Shown: piece by piece, positions 1-7,821 of the stretch | Layout: every line of letters starts with the position of its first letter | Numbering within the stretch: position 1 is the stretch's first letter | Source: an uncultured Methanobrevibacter sp. | GTDB lineage: Archaea > Methanobacteriota > Methanobacteria > Methanobacteriales > Methanobacteriaceae | Direction of reading: 5' to 3' | NCBI RefSeq assembly: GCF_902770715.1 | Contig: NZ_CACXTS010000016.1 | Span: 1-41,709 of the forward strand | Length of the DNA stretch: 41,709 nt | The notes under the pieces: generated by a model | What the model was told of the DNA's origin: nothing | The model's database searches: none | The model's input: only the letters and a program-made list of their open reading frames with translations | Position numbers and translations under genes: made by a program

Positions 1-53
1 ATTTCGTTGCCTCTATCATCGAATAAATCGATTTTATCATCAAACTTTGCCAT
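1..53 (-). CDS. mcrB: Methyl-coenzyme M reductase beta subunit, N-terminal fragment (runs off the window)
   Basis: Only the first 17 codons are inside the window; they read MAKFDDKIDLFDDRGNE. This closely matches the start of Methanobacteriales McrB as I remember it (MAKFEDKVDLYDDRGN). The ATG at 53 is preceded by a near-perfect AGGAGGG ribosome binding site at 59-65, five bases upstream, as expected for a very highly expressed gene. MCR catalyses the last step of methanogenesis, making methane and the CoM-CoB heterodisulfide from methyl-CoM and CoB. In this order mcrB is the first gene of mcrBDCGA, so the rest of the operon should lie to the left. The adjacent mmp10 and mmp7 fit an MCR neighbourhood. 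The call rests on a short peptide plus context. Confidence 0.85.
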   Translation of the reverse strand, partial: MAKFDDKIDLFDDRGNE

Positions 54-538
54 TTTTTCCCTCCTAAATAAATAGAGTTTAACTAATATACCACTCTCAT
101 TGGTAACTTTTTTACCAAATCGAGCATATAGCTACAAAGCAAATATTTGCAATAGCCAGCCATATGGTATACAAATTTTATTTTATAAAAGATATAATAT
201 AAAGATTACCTATGGGATATTTTAGAAAAGTTTATAAAGTATAATAAATCCTTGAAAATTTAAGAAAAATGCCGTCAAAAGTAATACTTTTTATTATTGA
301 TTAAAATAATTTAAAATTAGTAAAAAACTATAAAACCCAACTAAAAAATAAAATAATTTATTAAATAATTCTATTCTTAAAAATATACTTATTCAATCCT
401 ATTTTAAAAAAATAAAGAGAAATAAAAAATTATTACTTTTAAGCTTCTGAGTAATAAATAATACTAAAAGTAATACAATGTAAAATTAAAAAAAATAGTC
501 TTAATTTATAAATAAAATGAAATAAAAAATAATAAATT
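54..538. promoter_or_regulatory. Divergent mcr / mmp10 intergenic region with several inverted repeats
   Basis: This is 485 bp of very AT-rich DNA without a gene, between mcrB (minus) and mmp10 (plus). On the mcr side there are three short symmetric elements: TTGGTAA (100-106) with TTACCAA (112-118), the 12-bp palindrome GCAAATATTTGC (139-150) and CCATATGG (160-167). AT-rich TATA-like stretches for the minus strand lie around 185-205. On the mmp10 side an 11-bp perfect inverted repeat pairs TATTACTTTTA (431-441) with TAAAAGTAATA (465-475), and a related near-palindrome sits at 277-291. A TATA-like TTTATAAATA lies at 505-514. These are visible symmetries; function as operators, leader hairpins or promoters is inference. 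Confidence 0.55.
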
Positions 539-1783
539 ATGCAACTTGTAGCTGATGTTGGAGGAATACCTGGTAAAGATTGTAACGGTTTTTGCAAATA
601 CTGTTACTTCAGAAAGGTAAAGGAAGTTAAAAGTTTTGGCTGTGCTCATTGTTTACCCAATAAGATAGGTTGCGAAAGGTGTAGTAAAGGAATTAATGAA
701 GCTCAAAGTGAATTCAAGCCACCTTTCCAAGTAATGAATGAAGTCCAAACGGCATTAATGATGAGCATGACAAGAGGAAAAGCGACAGCCTATATTAGCG
801 GCGGTGGAGACATTAGCTGCTATCCTCATTTAGAGACATTGACTGCAGGTTTAAACCAGTATTCCATCCCTTCCATTTTAGGATATACATGCGGGAAAGG
901 AATAAGCGATAGTGAAATGGCTTCAAGATTAATTAATAATGGTGTTGAAGAAGTTTCATTTACTATTTTTTCATCAGACCCACAACTTAGAAAAGAGTGG
1001 GTGAAAGACAAACATCCGCAGGAAGCGCTTGATGCCTGCAAAATCTTTTGTGAAAATATTAAACTGACTGGAGCGGCAGTGATCATTCCTGGAGTTAATG
1101 ACGGCGAAGTATTGCGCCAAACATGTAATGATTTAGAGGAATGGGGTGCCAAAGGAATGCTTTTGATGAGATTCGCAAATACATTCAACGAAGGATTGAT
1201 TTTAGGAAATGAACCTATCCTTAAAGGAATCGAATCACAGCCTGTTGAAGAATTCGCGGAACTTGTAAAACAGATTAACAGCGAATACAAGTTTAGGGTA
1301 AGCGGAACACCATTATGCGATCCTGAAACCGGCGGTCCATTTGCAATAGCTAAAGATGAAAATGAAATATTTTTACAATTCATCAAACCGGTTACCGGTG
1401 AAGCGACCATAATCACTTCCAAAATCGCCGAGCCATTCATTTCAAAAATATTTAACAAACTAGAAGTTGACAGCGTTAATGTTGTAGCGGTTGAAAAGGA
1501 AATTGCCTGTTTAATAACAAAAGAAGATCTTGAAAAGCTCGATTTAAGTGAGATAAAAGAAGCGGTTATCATACCTGGACGGTCTTTTGTCCATCAGCTT
1601 GATGCAGAAAGAATATTAAGTGCAGATGGCATTGAAAGAATCGTCGGTCGTGGTCCTGACACCTTAAGTGTAGATGGCGAATTAAGTATAGATATGACCG
1701 ATGAAAATGTCATAGAAAGAGAGTTAGAACAATTTAACGATTTAGTGGATGCTATTAATTTCTTTGGAATGAGATTACTTTAA
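539..1783 (+). CDS. mmp10: Methanogenesis marker protein 10: radical SAM methyltransferase for an MCR alpha-subunit arginine
   Basis: Mmp10 is the B12-dependent radical SAM enzyme that C-methylates an active-site-region arginine of McrA. The N-terminus carries the family signature: DVGGIPGKDCNGFCKYCYF, with a CX3CX2C triad (Cys15, Cys19, Cys22) for the SAM-binding cluster. A second cysteine group follows (Cys35, Cys38, Cys45, Cys48), matching the extra metal site known in Mmp10. The 414-residue length is usual. The gene is divergent from mcrB, so modifier and substrate share a regulatory region. There is no ribosome binding site before the ATG at 539. A TATA-like box at 505-514 predicts a transcript start a few bases upstream of the ATG, so the mRNA is probably leaderless or nearly so. 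The gene ends 12 bp from the convergent mmp7. Confidence 0.92.
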   Translation: MQLVADVGGIPGKDCNGFCKYCYFRKVKEVKSFGCAHCLPNKIGCERCSKGINEAQSEFKPPFQVMNEVQTALMMSMTRGKATAYISGGGDISCYPHLETLTAGLNQYSIPSILGYTCGKGISDSEMASRLINNGVEEVSFTIFSSDPQLRKEWVKDKHPQEALDACKIFCENIKLTGAAVIIPGVNDGEVLRQTCNDLEEWGAKGMLLMRFANTFNEGLILGNEPILKGIESQPVEEFAELVKQINSEYKFRVSGTPLCDPETGGPFAIAKDENEIFLQFIKPVTGEATIITSKIAEPFISKIFNKLEVDSVNVVAVEKEIACLITKEDLEKLDLSEIKEAVIIPGRSFVHQLDAERILSADGIERIVGRGPDTLSVDGELSIDMTDENVIERELEQFNDLVDAINFFGMRLL

Positions 1784-1795
1784 AAAAAAAGAAGA

Positions 1796-2719
1796 TTAGT
1801 TAGAATCCTCAACAAGAGAACTCTCACTATTAATTTTTACTAAAATATAATCATACATAAATGATTTTTTAATTTCAGCAAGCTCAGATAATTTTCTGCC
1901 GTCAATGACAACATCAGCAATTACATCAGCATATTTGTCATAATTTAATTTTACACGCACACCATCCAATTGTGAAGTTACCGGTGTTGGAGAGATTACA
2001 TCCTTAATTTCCTTAACCTGATTTTCAATTGCATTTTTAACAACAATGGATGGTACCAATGGTGCATCAAGAGCCATTTCACGTTTTTTATCATTTAAGA
2101 TTCTTTCAGTGGTTTCAACTAACCTGTCCAATGCGCGCACATCCGGACCTCTTCTTAATCTTCTAGGAATCCTACCGAGATCGCCTACATATGCATCAGC
2201 ACCAGGAAGCTCTTCAATAGGAATTTCAGGAGCTCCTGTAACAATTACAGGAATGTCAATGTCATCATATAAGAAAGCTTTTTCTTTAATACAGTTTTCA
2301 AAACTGCCTAATGCAAAAATAGCTATATCATGTTCTTCAATTAAGCTTTTTTCCTCTTCAGTAATACCTGAAGTACCTTTACCATCACCACGAGCAAGCC
2401 CAATCATATTATCTTTAGCACCGAATTCCCTTAAATACTCAGAGATATCACATGCTGCATGAGGCAAATGGTGTCTTGCAAGAGTTGGTGAAACAATAGC
2501 TATTTCAGAACCTGCCATAGGAGCGATTGAAATTTTTCCTAAAAGTTCATTAGCTTTTTTCTCAATTTTATCAACATCTTCTAAAGGAACAGCCATATTC
2601 AGAACTAATTCCATTTGTAAAACACTATCTTGAAGAATGAATCCACCCAAATCTTCAATTAGCTCTCTAATTTCTTCACTTTTGTGAACTCCACCAGTAT
2701 ATGTTAATGTTTCATACAT
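1796..2719 (-). CDS. mmp7: Methanogenesis marker protein 7
   Basis: The 307-residue soluble protein has the pattern I associate with methanogenesis marker 7. It includes [18 protein letters not shown] near the N-terminus, a central [45 protein letters not shown] block (about 68-112), then a Rossmann-like [18 protein letters not shown] stretch. Marker 7 occurs only in methanogens and related MCR-bearing archaea. Published purifications place it in a complex with McrC and other marker proteins involved in ATP-dependent MCR activation. No membrane segment or signal peptide is seen. It ends tail to tail with mmp10. The start at 2719 has only a weak GAGAG ribosome binding site. The marker number is from memory of the family and could be confused with another marker; the methanogen-specific nature is more certain. 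Confidence 0.75.
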   Translation of the reverse strand: MYETLTYTGGVHKSEEIRELIEDLGGFILQDSVLQMELVLNMAVPLEDVDKIEKKANELLGKISIAPMAGSEIAIVSPTLARHHLPHAACDISEYLREFGAKDNMIGLARGDGKGTSGITEEEKSLIEEHDIAIFALGSFENCIKEKAFLYDDIDIPVIVTGAPEIPIEELPGADAYVGDLGRIPRRLRRGPDVRALDRLVETTERILNDKKREMALDAPLVPSIVVKNAIENQVKEIKDVISPTPVTSQLDGVRVKLNYDKYADVIADVVIDGRKLSELAEIKKSFMYDYILVKINSESSLVEDSN

Positions 2720-2774
2720 ATTAACAACTCTCTAAAAATGCAATTATCTAATATAATAGTTTATAATTTATATA

Positions 2775-3293
2775 TTATATTAAATTTTCTAAAATGGCAT
2801 AACGCACTTCAACTCTTTCAAACGGATTTTTAGAAATGCATCCATGAGACGGAATCTCAACTAAATTATCATGTTCGGCTACCTTCTCTTTTAGATAATC
2901 CGGATAGATTACATAATCAAAATCTTCATCAACTATGTTGAATCCGAAATCATTAACTATATCCTTTAAGAATTCAGAATAAACCTTTACATCAACATCA
3001 TATTCAAAATCAGAATTCAAGTATTTTTTACAAAGTTCATAATCCTCAAAAAATGCCAACACATCCATATCACTTAGTTCATTTGAAGTGATTTGTGAAA
3101 CTTTTTTTATACTTTCAAATATCTGTGAGGGAGTGTTGAGCTTAATCGGCAAGGAATCCATTTCAACTTTGCTTTCAGATAACAGAATAGCAAGATCACC
3201 ATCCTCTTCATCGGGAAACTTATTTACAATATAATCAGACACCCCGGCCAATTTCACTATTTCCTCACACATAGGTGTTGTAATAATTTTCAT
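2775..3293 (-). CDS. Conserved-looking methanogen protein of unknown function
   Basis: I do not recognise a named family for this 172-residue, acidic, soluble protein. The N-terminus (MKIITTPMCEEIVKLAGVSDYIVNK) and the C-terminus (SHGCISKNPFERVEVRYAILENLI) look like conserved motifs, each with a cysteine (Cys9 and the GCIS cysteine near the end). The middle is rich in Asp and Glu and has no membrane segment. It lies 55 bp upstream of mmp7 on the same strand, so the two may be co-transcribed, and head to head with comB across only 39 bp. That position suggests a role near MCR maturation or coenzyme M metabolism, but this is inference. Its coding quality and ordered layout argue that it is a real gene. 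Confidence 0.7.
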   Translation of the reverse strand: MKIITTPMCEEIVKLAGVSDYIVNKFPDEEDGDLAILLSESKVEMDSLPIKLNTPSQIFESIKKVSQITSNELSDMDVLAFFEDYELCKKYLNSDFEYDVDVKVYSEFLKDIVNDFGFNIVDEDFDYVIYPDYLKEKVAEHDNLVEIPSHGCISKNPFERVEVRYAILENLI

Positions 3294-3332
3294 AATATAA
3301 ATTATATAGGAACAGTTAATATAAATTAATTC
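3294..3332. promoter_or_regulatory. 39-bp divergent promoter between the 172-residue gene and comB
   Basis: Only 39 bp separate the two divergent start codons. The plus strand has a TATA-like AATTATATAGG near 3298-3308, about 30 bp before the comB ATG. The minus strand has TAATTTATATT near 3314-3324, about 25 bp before the other ATG. Neither gene has room for, or shows, a Shine-Dalgarno sequence. Both transcripts are therefore predicted to be leaderless, with two overlapping promoters in one small interval. Confidence 0.5.
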
Positions 3333-4022
3333 ATGAAAGTGACTTTGAGTTTTGAAGAAAGTGCAAGTTCGGATGTTTCAATAATGGTTGATGCATTAAG
3401 GGCAAGCAGCACAATCACAGTTGCACTGGATAAGTTTAAAAGAGTAATCCCATGCTTTACCCTTGAGGAAGCATTGAAAATAAAAGAGACGAATGGAGGA
3501 GTCGTTGCCGGGGAACGTATGGGAAAGCAAGTTGAAGGCTTTGATTTGGGCAATTCACCTACTGCAATCAATGACCTTGAAACATGGAAAGACACACTTA
3601 TCCTGACTACAAGCAATGGTACACGAATACTCGAAAATATGCATTCACAGGTCCTGATAGGATCCCTGATAAACGCAAAAGCAGTGGCGAAGGAAAGTAT
3701 TGGAATTGCAAAGGAACACATTGACGTTGTAATGGCAGGCGTTAAAGGGAATTTTGCAATTGAAGACTATCTGGCTTCCGGCGAGATTTTGTATTGGATT
3801 AGCCAGTGCTTAGATGAATGTGAAATAAGCGAATATGCTAAAACGGCAATTCTAGCAAGCAGGGATTATGAATCCTTGAAAGACTCATTTATAAATTCAA
3901 GAACTGCAAAACGTTTGATTGAACTTGGATATGAAAATGACGTTGACTTTTGTTGCCTGAAAAACATTACTGAAAATGTTGCCGTTTATGAAAACAATCA
4001 ATTAAACTTAATTAACGATTAA
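3333..4022 (+). CDS. comB: 2-phosphosulfolactate phosphatase (coenzyme M biosynthesis)
   Basis: ComB hydrolyses 2-phosphosulfolactate to sulfolactate, the second step of the phosphoenolpyruvate route to coenzyme M. The 229 residues show family blocks: MVDALRASSTITVAL (18-32), GERMGKQVEGFDLGNSP (about 60-76), LTTSNGT (about 90-96) and AGVKGNFAIEDYLASGEI in the C-terminal half. Length is normal. It is a cytosolic Mg-dependent enzyme. The next enzyme of the pathway, sulfolactate dehydrogenase (comC), is in the same window at 19515. The start is fixed by the tight 39-bp spacing to the divergent neighbour and by the expected N-terminal beta strand. It is probably translated from a leaderless message. 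Confidence 0.93.
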   Translation: MKVTLSFEESASSDVSIMVDALRASSTITVALDKFKRVIPCFTLEEALKIKETNGGVVAGERMGKQVEGFDLGNSPTAINDLETWKDTLILTTSNGTRILENMHSQVLIGSLINAKAVAKESIGIAKEHIDVVMAGVKGNFAIEDYLASGEILYWISQCLDECEISEYAKTAILASRDYESLKDSFINSRTAKRLIELGYENDVDFCCLKNITENVAVYENNQLNLIND

Positions 4023-4082
4023 GTTTATATATTCAAATTTCATAATATTAGATATTAATTTAAATAAAGAAGTGTTTTTTTA

Positions 4083-5255
4083 ATGAAAAGAGAATGTTTA
4101 ACAATAATAGGTACCGCCCACGTATCTGAAGAAAGTGTTAATGAAGTAAAAGATGCCATCTATGAACAGCACCCTGACGTTGTTGCAATTGAACTTGATA
4201 GGGGAAGATATCAAAAAATAAGAAAGCAAATGATGGGTATTGAAGAGGATGAAAATATATCTGTTACTCAAATAATCAAAGAAAACAAGGTGGGCTTATT
4301 TTTAACAAGTACTCTTCTTGGCTATTTCCAATCAAAAATCGGAGCTGATGTGGATGTTGCACCAGGTTCAGAAATGATTGGTGCTATCGAGGCAAGCCAA
4401 GATTTACAAATCCCAATTGCACTTATTGACAGAGAAATCAATACAACCCTGCAGAGGGCTTTGAACAGAATGGGCTTCAAGGAAAAAGCCAAATTTGCAT
4501 ATGGATTAATAGCTTCAGTTTTAGGATTTGATGATGAAGAAGAGGATATTGACATTGAAGAGTTAAAAAATCCTGAAAACCTTGATGAACTAATGGAAAT
4601 GTTTAAAGATGAAGCTCCAAGCGTTTATGAAGTTTTAGTACATGAAAGAGATGCATATCTTGCAGGGAAAATAATGCAGCTTCCTTATGACAAAGTTGTT
4701 GCCGTAGTTGGGGCGGGACACAAGCCGGGAATTGAAAGATATCTGGACAATCCCGAAACATTGCCTAATCTGCGTGACTTGGAAATCATCAATGAGAAAA
4801 AAGGCATACCTTGGCTTAAGATAATTTTAGCTTTAATTCCTATTTTATTTGTTGTGATATTTTTTCTGGCATATTTTAATGGGATAAATATAACCGGAAA
4901 CATCTATGAATTCATAATAATTAGTGTAGCGATGGGATTCATTGGTTCAATACTTTCCGGATCAAAAATTCAATCCGCAATAGTTGGTGGCCTGATGGCT
5001 CCTTTAACAATCATTCATCCCTTACTTGCGGCAGGATGGTTTTCCGGTTTAACTGAAGCCAAATTCAGAAAAGTAAGACAAAGCGACGTTAAAAATCTAG
5101 CCAATATTGAAAGCTTTAGAGATTTATGGAACAATAACATATTTAGAATTTTATTGGTGGTTATAGGAACCAATTTAGGAGTTAGCATAGCTACATTAGT
5201 AATTTTACCATCAAAAGTTTTCATCCCCTTATTCATGAAAATCTTTGGTGGATAG
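4083..5255 (+). CDS. TraB/PrgY family integral membrane protein
   Basis: The N-terminal two thirds (about residues 1-235) is a TraB/PrgY domain: TIIGTAHVSEESVNEVK at the start, VVAIELDRGRYQK (about 35-47) and the second signature VVAVVGAGHKPGI (about 208-220). The family includes enterococcal pheromone-shutdown proteins and resembles erythromycin esterase/TIKI-type folds, and a metallopeptidase-like activity has been proposed. The C-terminal part has four predicted membrane helices (about 245-268, 275-295, 298-325 and 355-382). The 390-residue length matches archaeal TraB proteins. Its substrate in methanogens is unknown. A TATA-like TTTATATATTC just after comB suggests its own promoter. Confidence 0.85.
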   Translation: MKRECLTIIGTAHVSEESVNEVKDAIYEQHPDVVAIELDRGRYQKIRKQMMGIEEDENISVTQIIKENKVGLFLTSTLLGYFQSKIGADVDVAPGSEMIGAIEASQDLQIPIALIDREINTTLQRALNRMGFKEKAKFAYGLIASVLGFDDEEEDIDIEELKNPENLDELMEMFKDEAPSVYEVLVHERDAYLAGKIMQLPYDKVVAVVGAGHKPGIERYLDNPETLPNLRDLEIINEKKGIPWLKIILALIPILFVVIFFLAYFNGINITGNIYEFIIISVAMGFIGSILSGSKIQSAIVGGLMAPLTIIHPLLAAGWFSGLTEAKFRKVRQSDVKNLANIESFRDLWNNNIFRILLVVIGTNLGVSIATLVILPSKVFIPLFMKIFGG

Positions 5256-5320
5256 ATAATATTTAAATAATTATACTAATTATATAATATATTACTATTA
5301 ATTTTAAATGGAAAAATAAC

Positions 5321-5533
5321 ATGTATTTTATATTTCGTTGTGATTGTGGACGGGCTTTATATGCAAAAGAAGGCGTGGCAACAAGAAAATGCGTTTGCGG
5401 TAAAACATTAAAAGTGAAATCCAGACGCATATTTAAGAAAGTGGCTACAAGAGAGGAAGCATCTGAAGCCGTTCAGGAAATGCAAGATAAAATATATGGA
5501 AACACTGGCTTTATTCAGGCCAGTGACTTATAA
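5321..5533 (+). CDS. DUF1922 small zinc-binding protein
   Basis: This 70-residue protein has two CXC pairs, Cys7-Asp-Cys9 and Cys24-Val-Cys26, arranged as CDCGRALYAKEG and KCVCGKTLKVK. This is the DUF1922 zinc-ribbon-like fold known from the structure of the M. thermautotrophicus protein MTH1184. Function is unknown; such ribbons often bind RNA, DNA or partner proteins. The basic stretch KVKSRRIFKKVATREE would suit nucleic-acid contact. It sits just before the DUF21/CBS gene, whose longest reading frame would overlap it by 38 bp. Confidence 0.82.
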   Translation: MYFIFRCDCGRALYAKEGVATRKCVCGKTLKVKSRRIFKKVATREEASEAVQEMQDKIYGNTGFIQASDL

Positions 5534-5555
5534 TGGTTTTAATGGTTTGTTAAAA

Positions 5556-6875
5556 ATGATTGGAACGACACTCGAAATAATTATAATAATAATTTTAATT
5601 ATCTTTACAGGATACTTATCAATGGCAGAACTTGCTGTTGTATCCATAAGAAAAGCAAAAATGCAGAAATATTTAGAAGATGGAAATAAAAATGCACAAA
5701 TTGTTTTTGATTTGTTAGAAGACCCTAATGAATTTTTATCTACAGTTCAGATTGGAATATCCCTTATTGGTGTTTTGACTGGGGCATTTGGTGGAGTAAC
5801 AATAGCCGAACCACTCTCCAAATTGATTTCATTCGTACCGTACAACGAACCGATAAGCGTTGCAATAGTTGTTATTATTACTACTTATCTTACTTTAGTT
5901 ATCGGGGAAATAGTGCCTAAAGTAATTGCTTTAAACGATCCTGAAAGGATTGCTCTTAAAGTTGCAAAAAGTATGGTAATCCTTGAAAAGGTTTCAAAAC
6001 CTGTCAGTTTCATTCTTGCTAAATCCAGCCGTTTTCTTTTATGGTTACTCAGAATCGAAGACAAAAACGATGATATTGTCACCGAAGAGGAAATTAAATT
6101 AATGATTGAGGAAGGAAGGGAAGACGGAACCATCGAGCAAGAAGAGGAAGACATCATTAAAAGGGTTTTCAAACTTGACGACCAAAAAGTTGAAAGCATC
6201 ATGACTCCTCGTAATGAGATTATCTGGATTGACCTCGAAGATGACAGAGACATAAATAAAGTCAAGATTATTGAAAGTAAAAGGTCCATTTTCCCAATAG
6301 CCAAAGGGGAATTGGATGACTTTATTGGAGTAGTCCAGGCAAAGGATATCCTTTCCGTGATGTTTACCGATGAGGAATTTGATGTTTATAAAATTGTAAA
6401 GGAACCGTTAGTAGTATCTGAACATTTGGAAACCTTAGAATTACTAAAAGAATTCAAGGAAAACCAAGGATACGTTCATATGTCCCTTGTTGTCGATGAA
6501 TTCGGAAGTGTTGAAGGTTTAATTACTTTAAACGATTTGCTTGAAGGTATTGTTGGAGACATTCCTGGAATAGATGAAGAAGACGAACCTGAAGCTATCC
6601 AAAGAGATGATGGCACATGGTTAATCGATGGAAGATATCCGATTGATAAATTTAAGGAATTATTTGACTTTAAGGATTCACTTCCTGACGAAGAAGAGGA
6701 TAACTATACCACCTTAGCAGGATTTATTCTCAGTATAAGCGGTACAATACCTGATGAAGAAGACAAATATGAATGCGGAAGATTCATATTTGAAATTATT
6801 GATATTGATGGTCATCAAATCGATAAGGTCCTTGTGACTGATTTGGGACCACAAGAAGAAATTAAAGAGGAATAA
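5556..6875 (+). CDS. CNNM/CorC-type membrane protein (DUF21, CBS pair, CorC_HlyC domain)
   Basis: The domain order is N-terminal DUF21 with about four membrane helices (first helix in the first 25 residues, then about 65-90, 95-120 and 130-150), a CBS pair (MTPRNEIIWIDLEDD to VEGLITLNDLLEGIVGDI), and a C-terminal CorC_HlyC domain (WLIDGRYPIDKFKELF). Relatives are linked to Mg or Co efflux or Na-coupled transport. The open frame extends up to 5496, giving 459 residues, but that would overlap the DUF1922 gene. The ATG at 5556 (439 residues) places the start directly before the first helix, so I chose it. No clear ribosome binding site marks either start. It ends one base before the Ca/Na exchanger gene, so the two are probably co-transcribed. 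Confidence 0.85.
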   Translation: MIGTTLEIIIIIILIIFTGYLSMAELAVVSIRKAKMQKYLEDGNKNAQIVFDLLEDPNEFLSTVQIGISLIGVLTGAFGGVTIAEPLSKLISFVPYNEPISVAIVVIITTYLTLVIGEIVPKVIALNDPERIALKVAKSMVILEKVSKPVSFILAKSSRFLLWLLRIEDKNDDIVTEEEIKLMIEEGREDGTIEQEEEDIIKRVFKLDDQKVESIMTPRNEIIWIDLEDDRDINKVKIIESKRSIFPIAKGELDDFIGVVQAKDILSVMFTDEEFDVYKIVKEPLVVSEHLETLELLKEFKENQGYVHMSLVVDEFGSVEGLITLNDLLEGIVGDIPGIDEEDEPEAIQRDDGTWLIDGRYPIDKFKELFDFKDSLPDEEEDNYTTLAGFILSISGTIPDEEDKYECGRFIFEIIDIDGHQIDKVLVTDLGPQEEIKEE

Positions 6876-6876
6876 T

Positions 6877-7821
6877 ATGGATGCAGGAATAATTGTTCAA
6901 GTTGTTTTATTGCTTGTCGGATTTGTATTTCTGATTAAAGGATCCGACTTTTTCGTTGATGGAGCAAGCAGTATTGCATCTATTTTAAAAATACCCACTG
7001 TCATAGTTGGTTTAACCATTGTTGCATTTGGAACTAGTGCGCCTGAAGCGGCTGTTTCAATTACATCTTCCCTTACAGGGAGCAATGCTATGGCGGTGAG
7101 TAATGTAATTGGAAGTAATCTGTTTAATATGTTAATGGTTATTGGAGTATCTGCATTACTTGGCGATTTATTAATGGAAAAAAAGGTTTTAGATAAAGAT
7201 TTACCATTCCTTGTAGGAATTACAGTATTATGGGCAGTTTTCATTATAATCGGATGGAACATAACAAATATTGAAGGAATAATCCTACTCATAATTTTAA
7301 TAGCTTACATCGCTTATTTAGTTCGCGATTCAAGAAAATCAAGTGATGCTAATGAGGTTGAAAAACCAAAATTAACTCTTCCAAAAAGCATAATTTTCAT
7401 GCTGGTTGGACTTGCAGGCATTATACTTGGTGGAGATTTGGTTGTTGATAGCGCTTCAGCTATAGCAATCGCTCTTGGAATGAGTGAAACATTGGTAGGT
7501 TTAACCATTGTTGCAATAGGTACTTCTTTACCTGAACTTGTAACCTCCCTTACAGCTTTGAAGAAGGGGGAAAATCAGCTAGTCATAGGTAATGTAATTG
7601 GATCAAACATCTTTAACATCTTATTCGTACTCGGTGCAAGTAGTGCAATTAGTGCAATACCACTTGATTCAAGTTTGCTCATAGATGTTGTATTTATGTT
7701 GGCAATTACCGTGCTATGTTTCATATTCGGTAAAACACAAGAGAAATATGATAAAAAAGAAGGAATTATTTTAGTTACACTATTCGTTGTGTATATGGCC
7801 TTCGCAATTTTGAGAAATTAA
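6877..7821 (+). CDS. Calcium/sodium antiporter, CaCA family (YrbG-like)
   Basis: The 314-residue polytopic protein is built from two homologous halves, each with the CaCA alpha repeat: VGLTIVAFGTSAPEAAVSITSSLTGSNAMAVSNVIGSNLFNML (about 44-86) and VGLTIVAIGTSLPELVTSLTALKKGENQLVIGNVIGSNIFNILF (about 207-250). The acidic residue in each GTSxPE motif is the ion-binding glutamate. About ten membrane helices are expected. It should exchange Na for Ca across the cytoplasmic membrane. It follows the DUF21/CBS gene by one base, with a GAGG ribosome binding site inside the preceding stop region, suggesting a shared role in cation homeostasis. Its last 42 bp overlap the convergent Ncs6-like gene. Confidence 0.92.
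   Translation: MDAGIIVQVVLLLVGFVFLIKGSDFFVDGASSIASILKIPTVIVGLTIVAFGTSAPEAAVSITSSLTGSNAMAVSNVIGSNLFNMLMVIGVSALLGDLLMEKKVLDKDLPFLVGITVLWAVFIIIGWNITNIEGIILLIILIAYIAYLVRDSRKSSDANEVEKPKLTLPKSIIFMLVGLAGIILGGDLVVDSASAIAIALGMSETLVGLTIVAIGTSLPELVTSLTALKKGENQLVIGNVIGSNIFNILFVLGASSAISAIPLDSSLLIDVVFMLAITVLCFIFGKTQEKYDKKEGIILVTLFVVYMAFAILRN

Noticed and set aside
826..1572. A 248-codon open frame on the minus strand inside mmp10
   Set aside because: It is the antisense shadow of a strongly supported gene and its translation is a Ser/Leu-rich sequence with no motif.
5496..5555. N-terminal extension of the DUF21/CBS protein overlapping the DUF1922 gene
   Set aside because: The 20 extra residues are out of place before the first membrane helix and would overlap the upstream gene; the ATG at 5556 is a better start.
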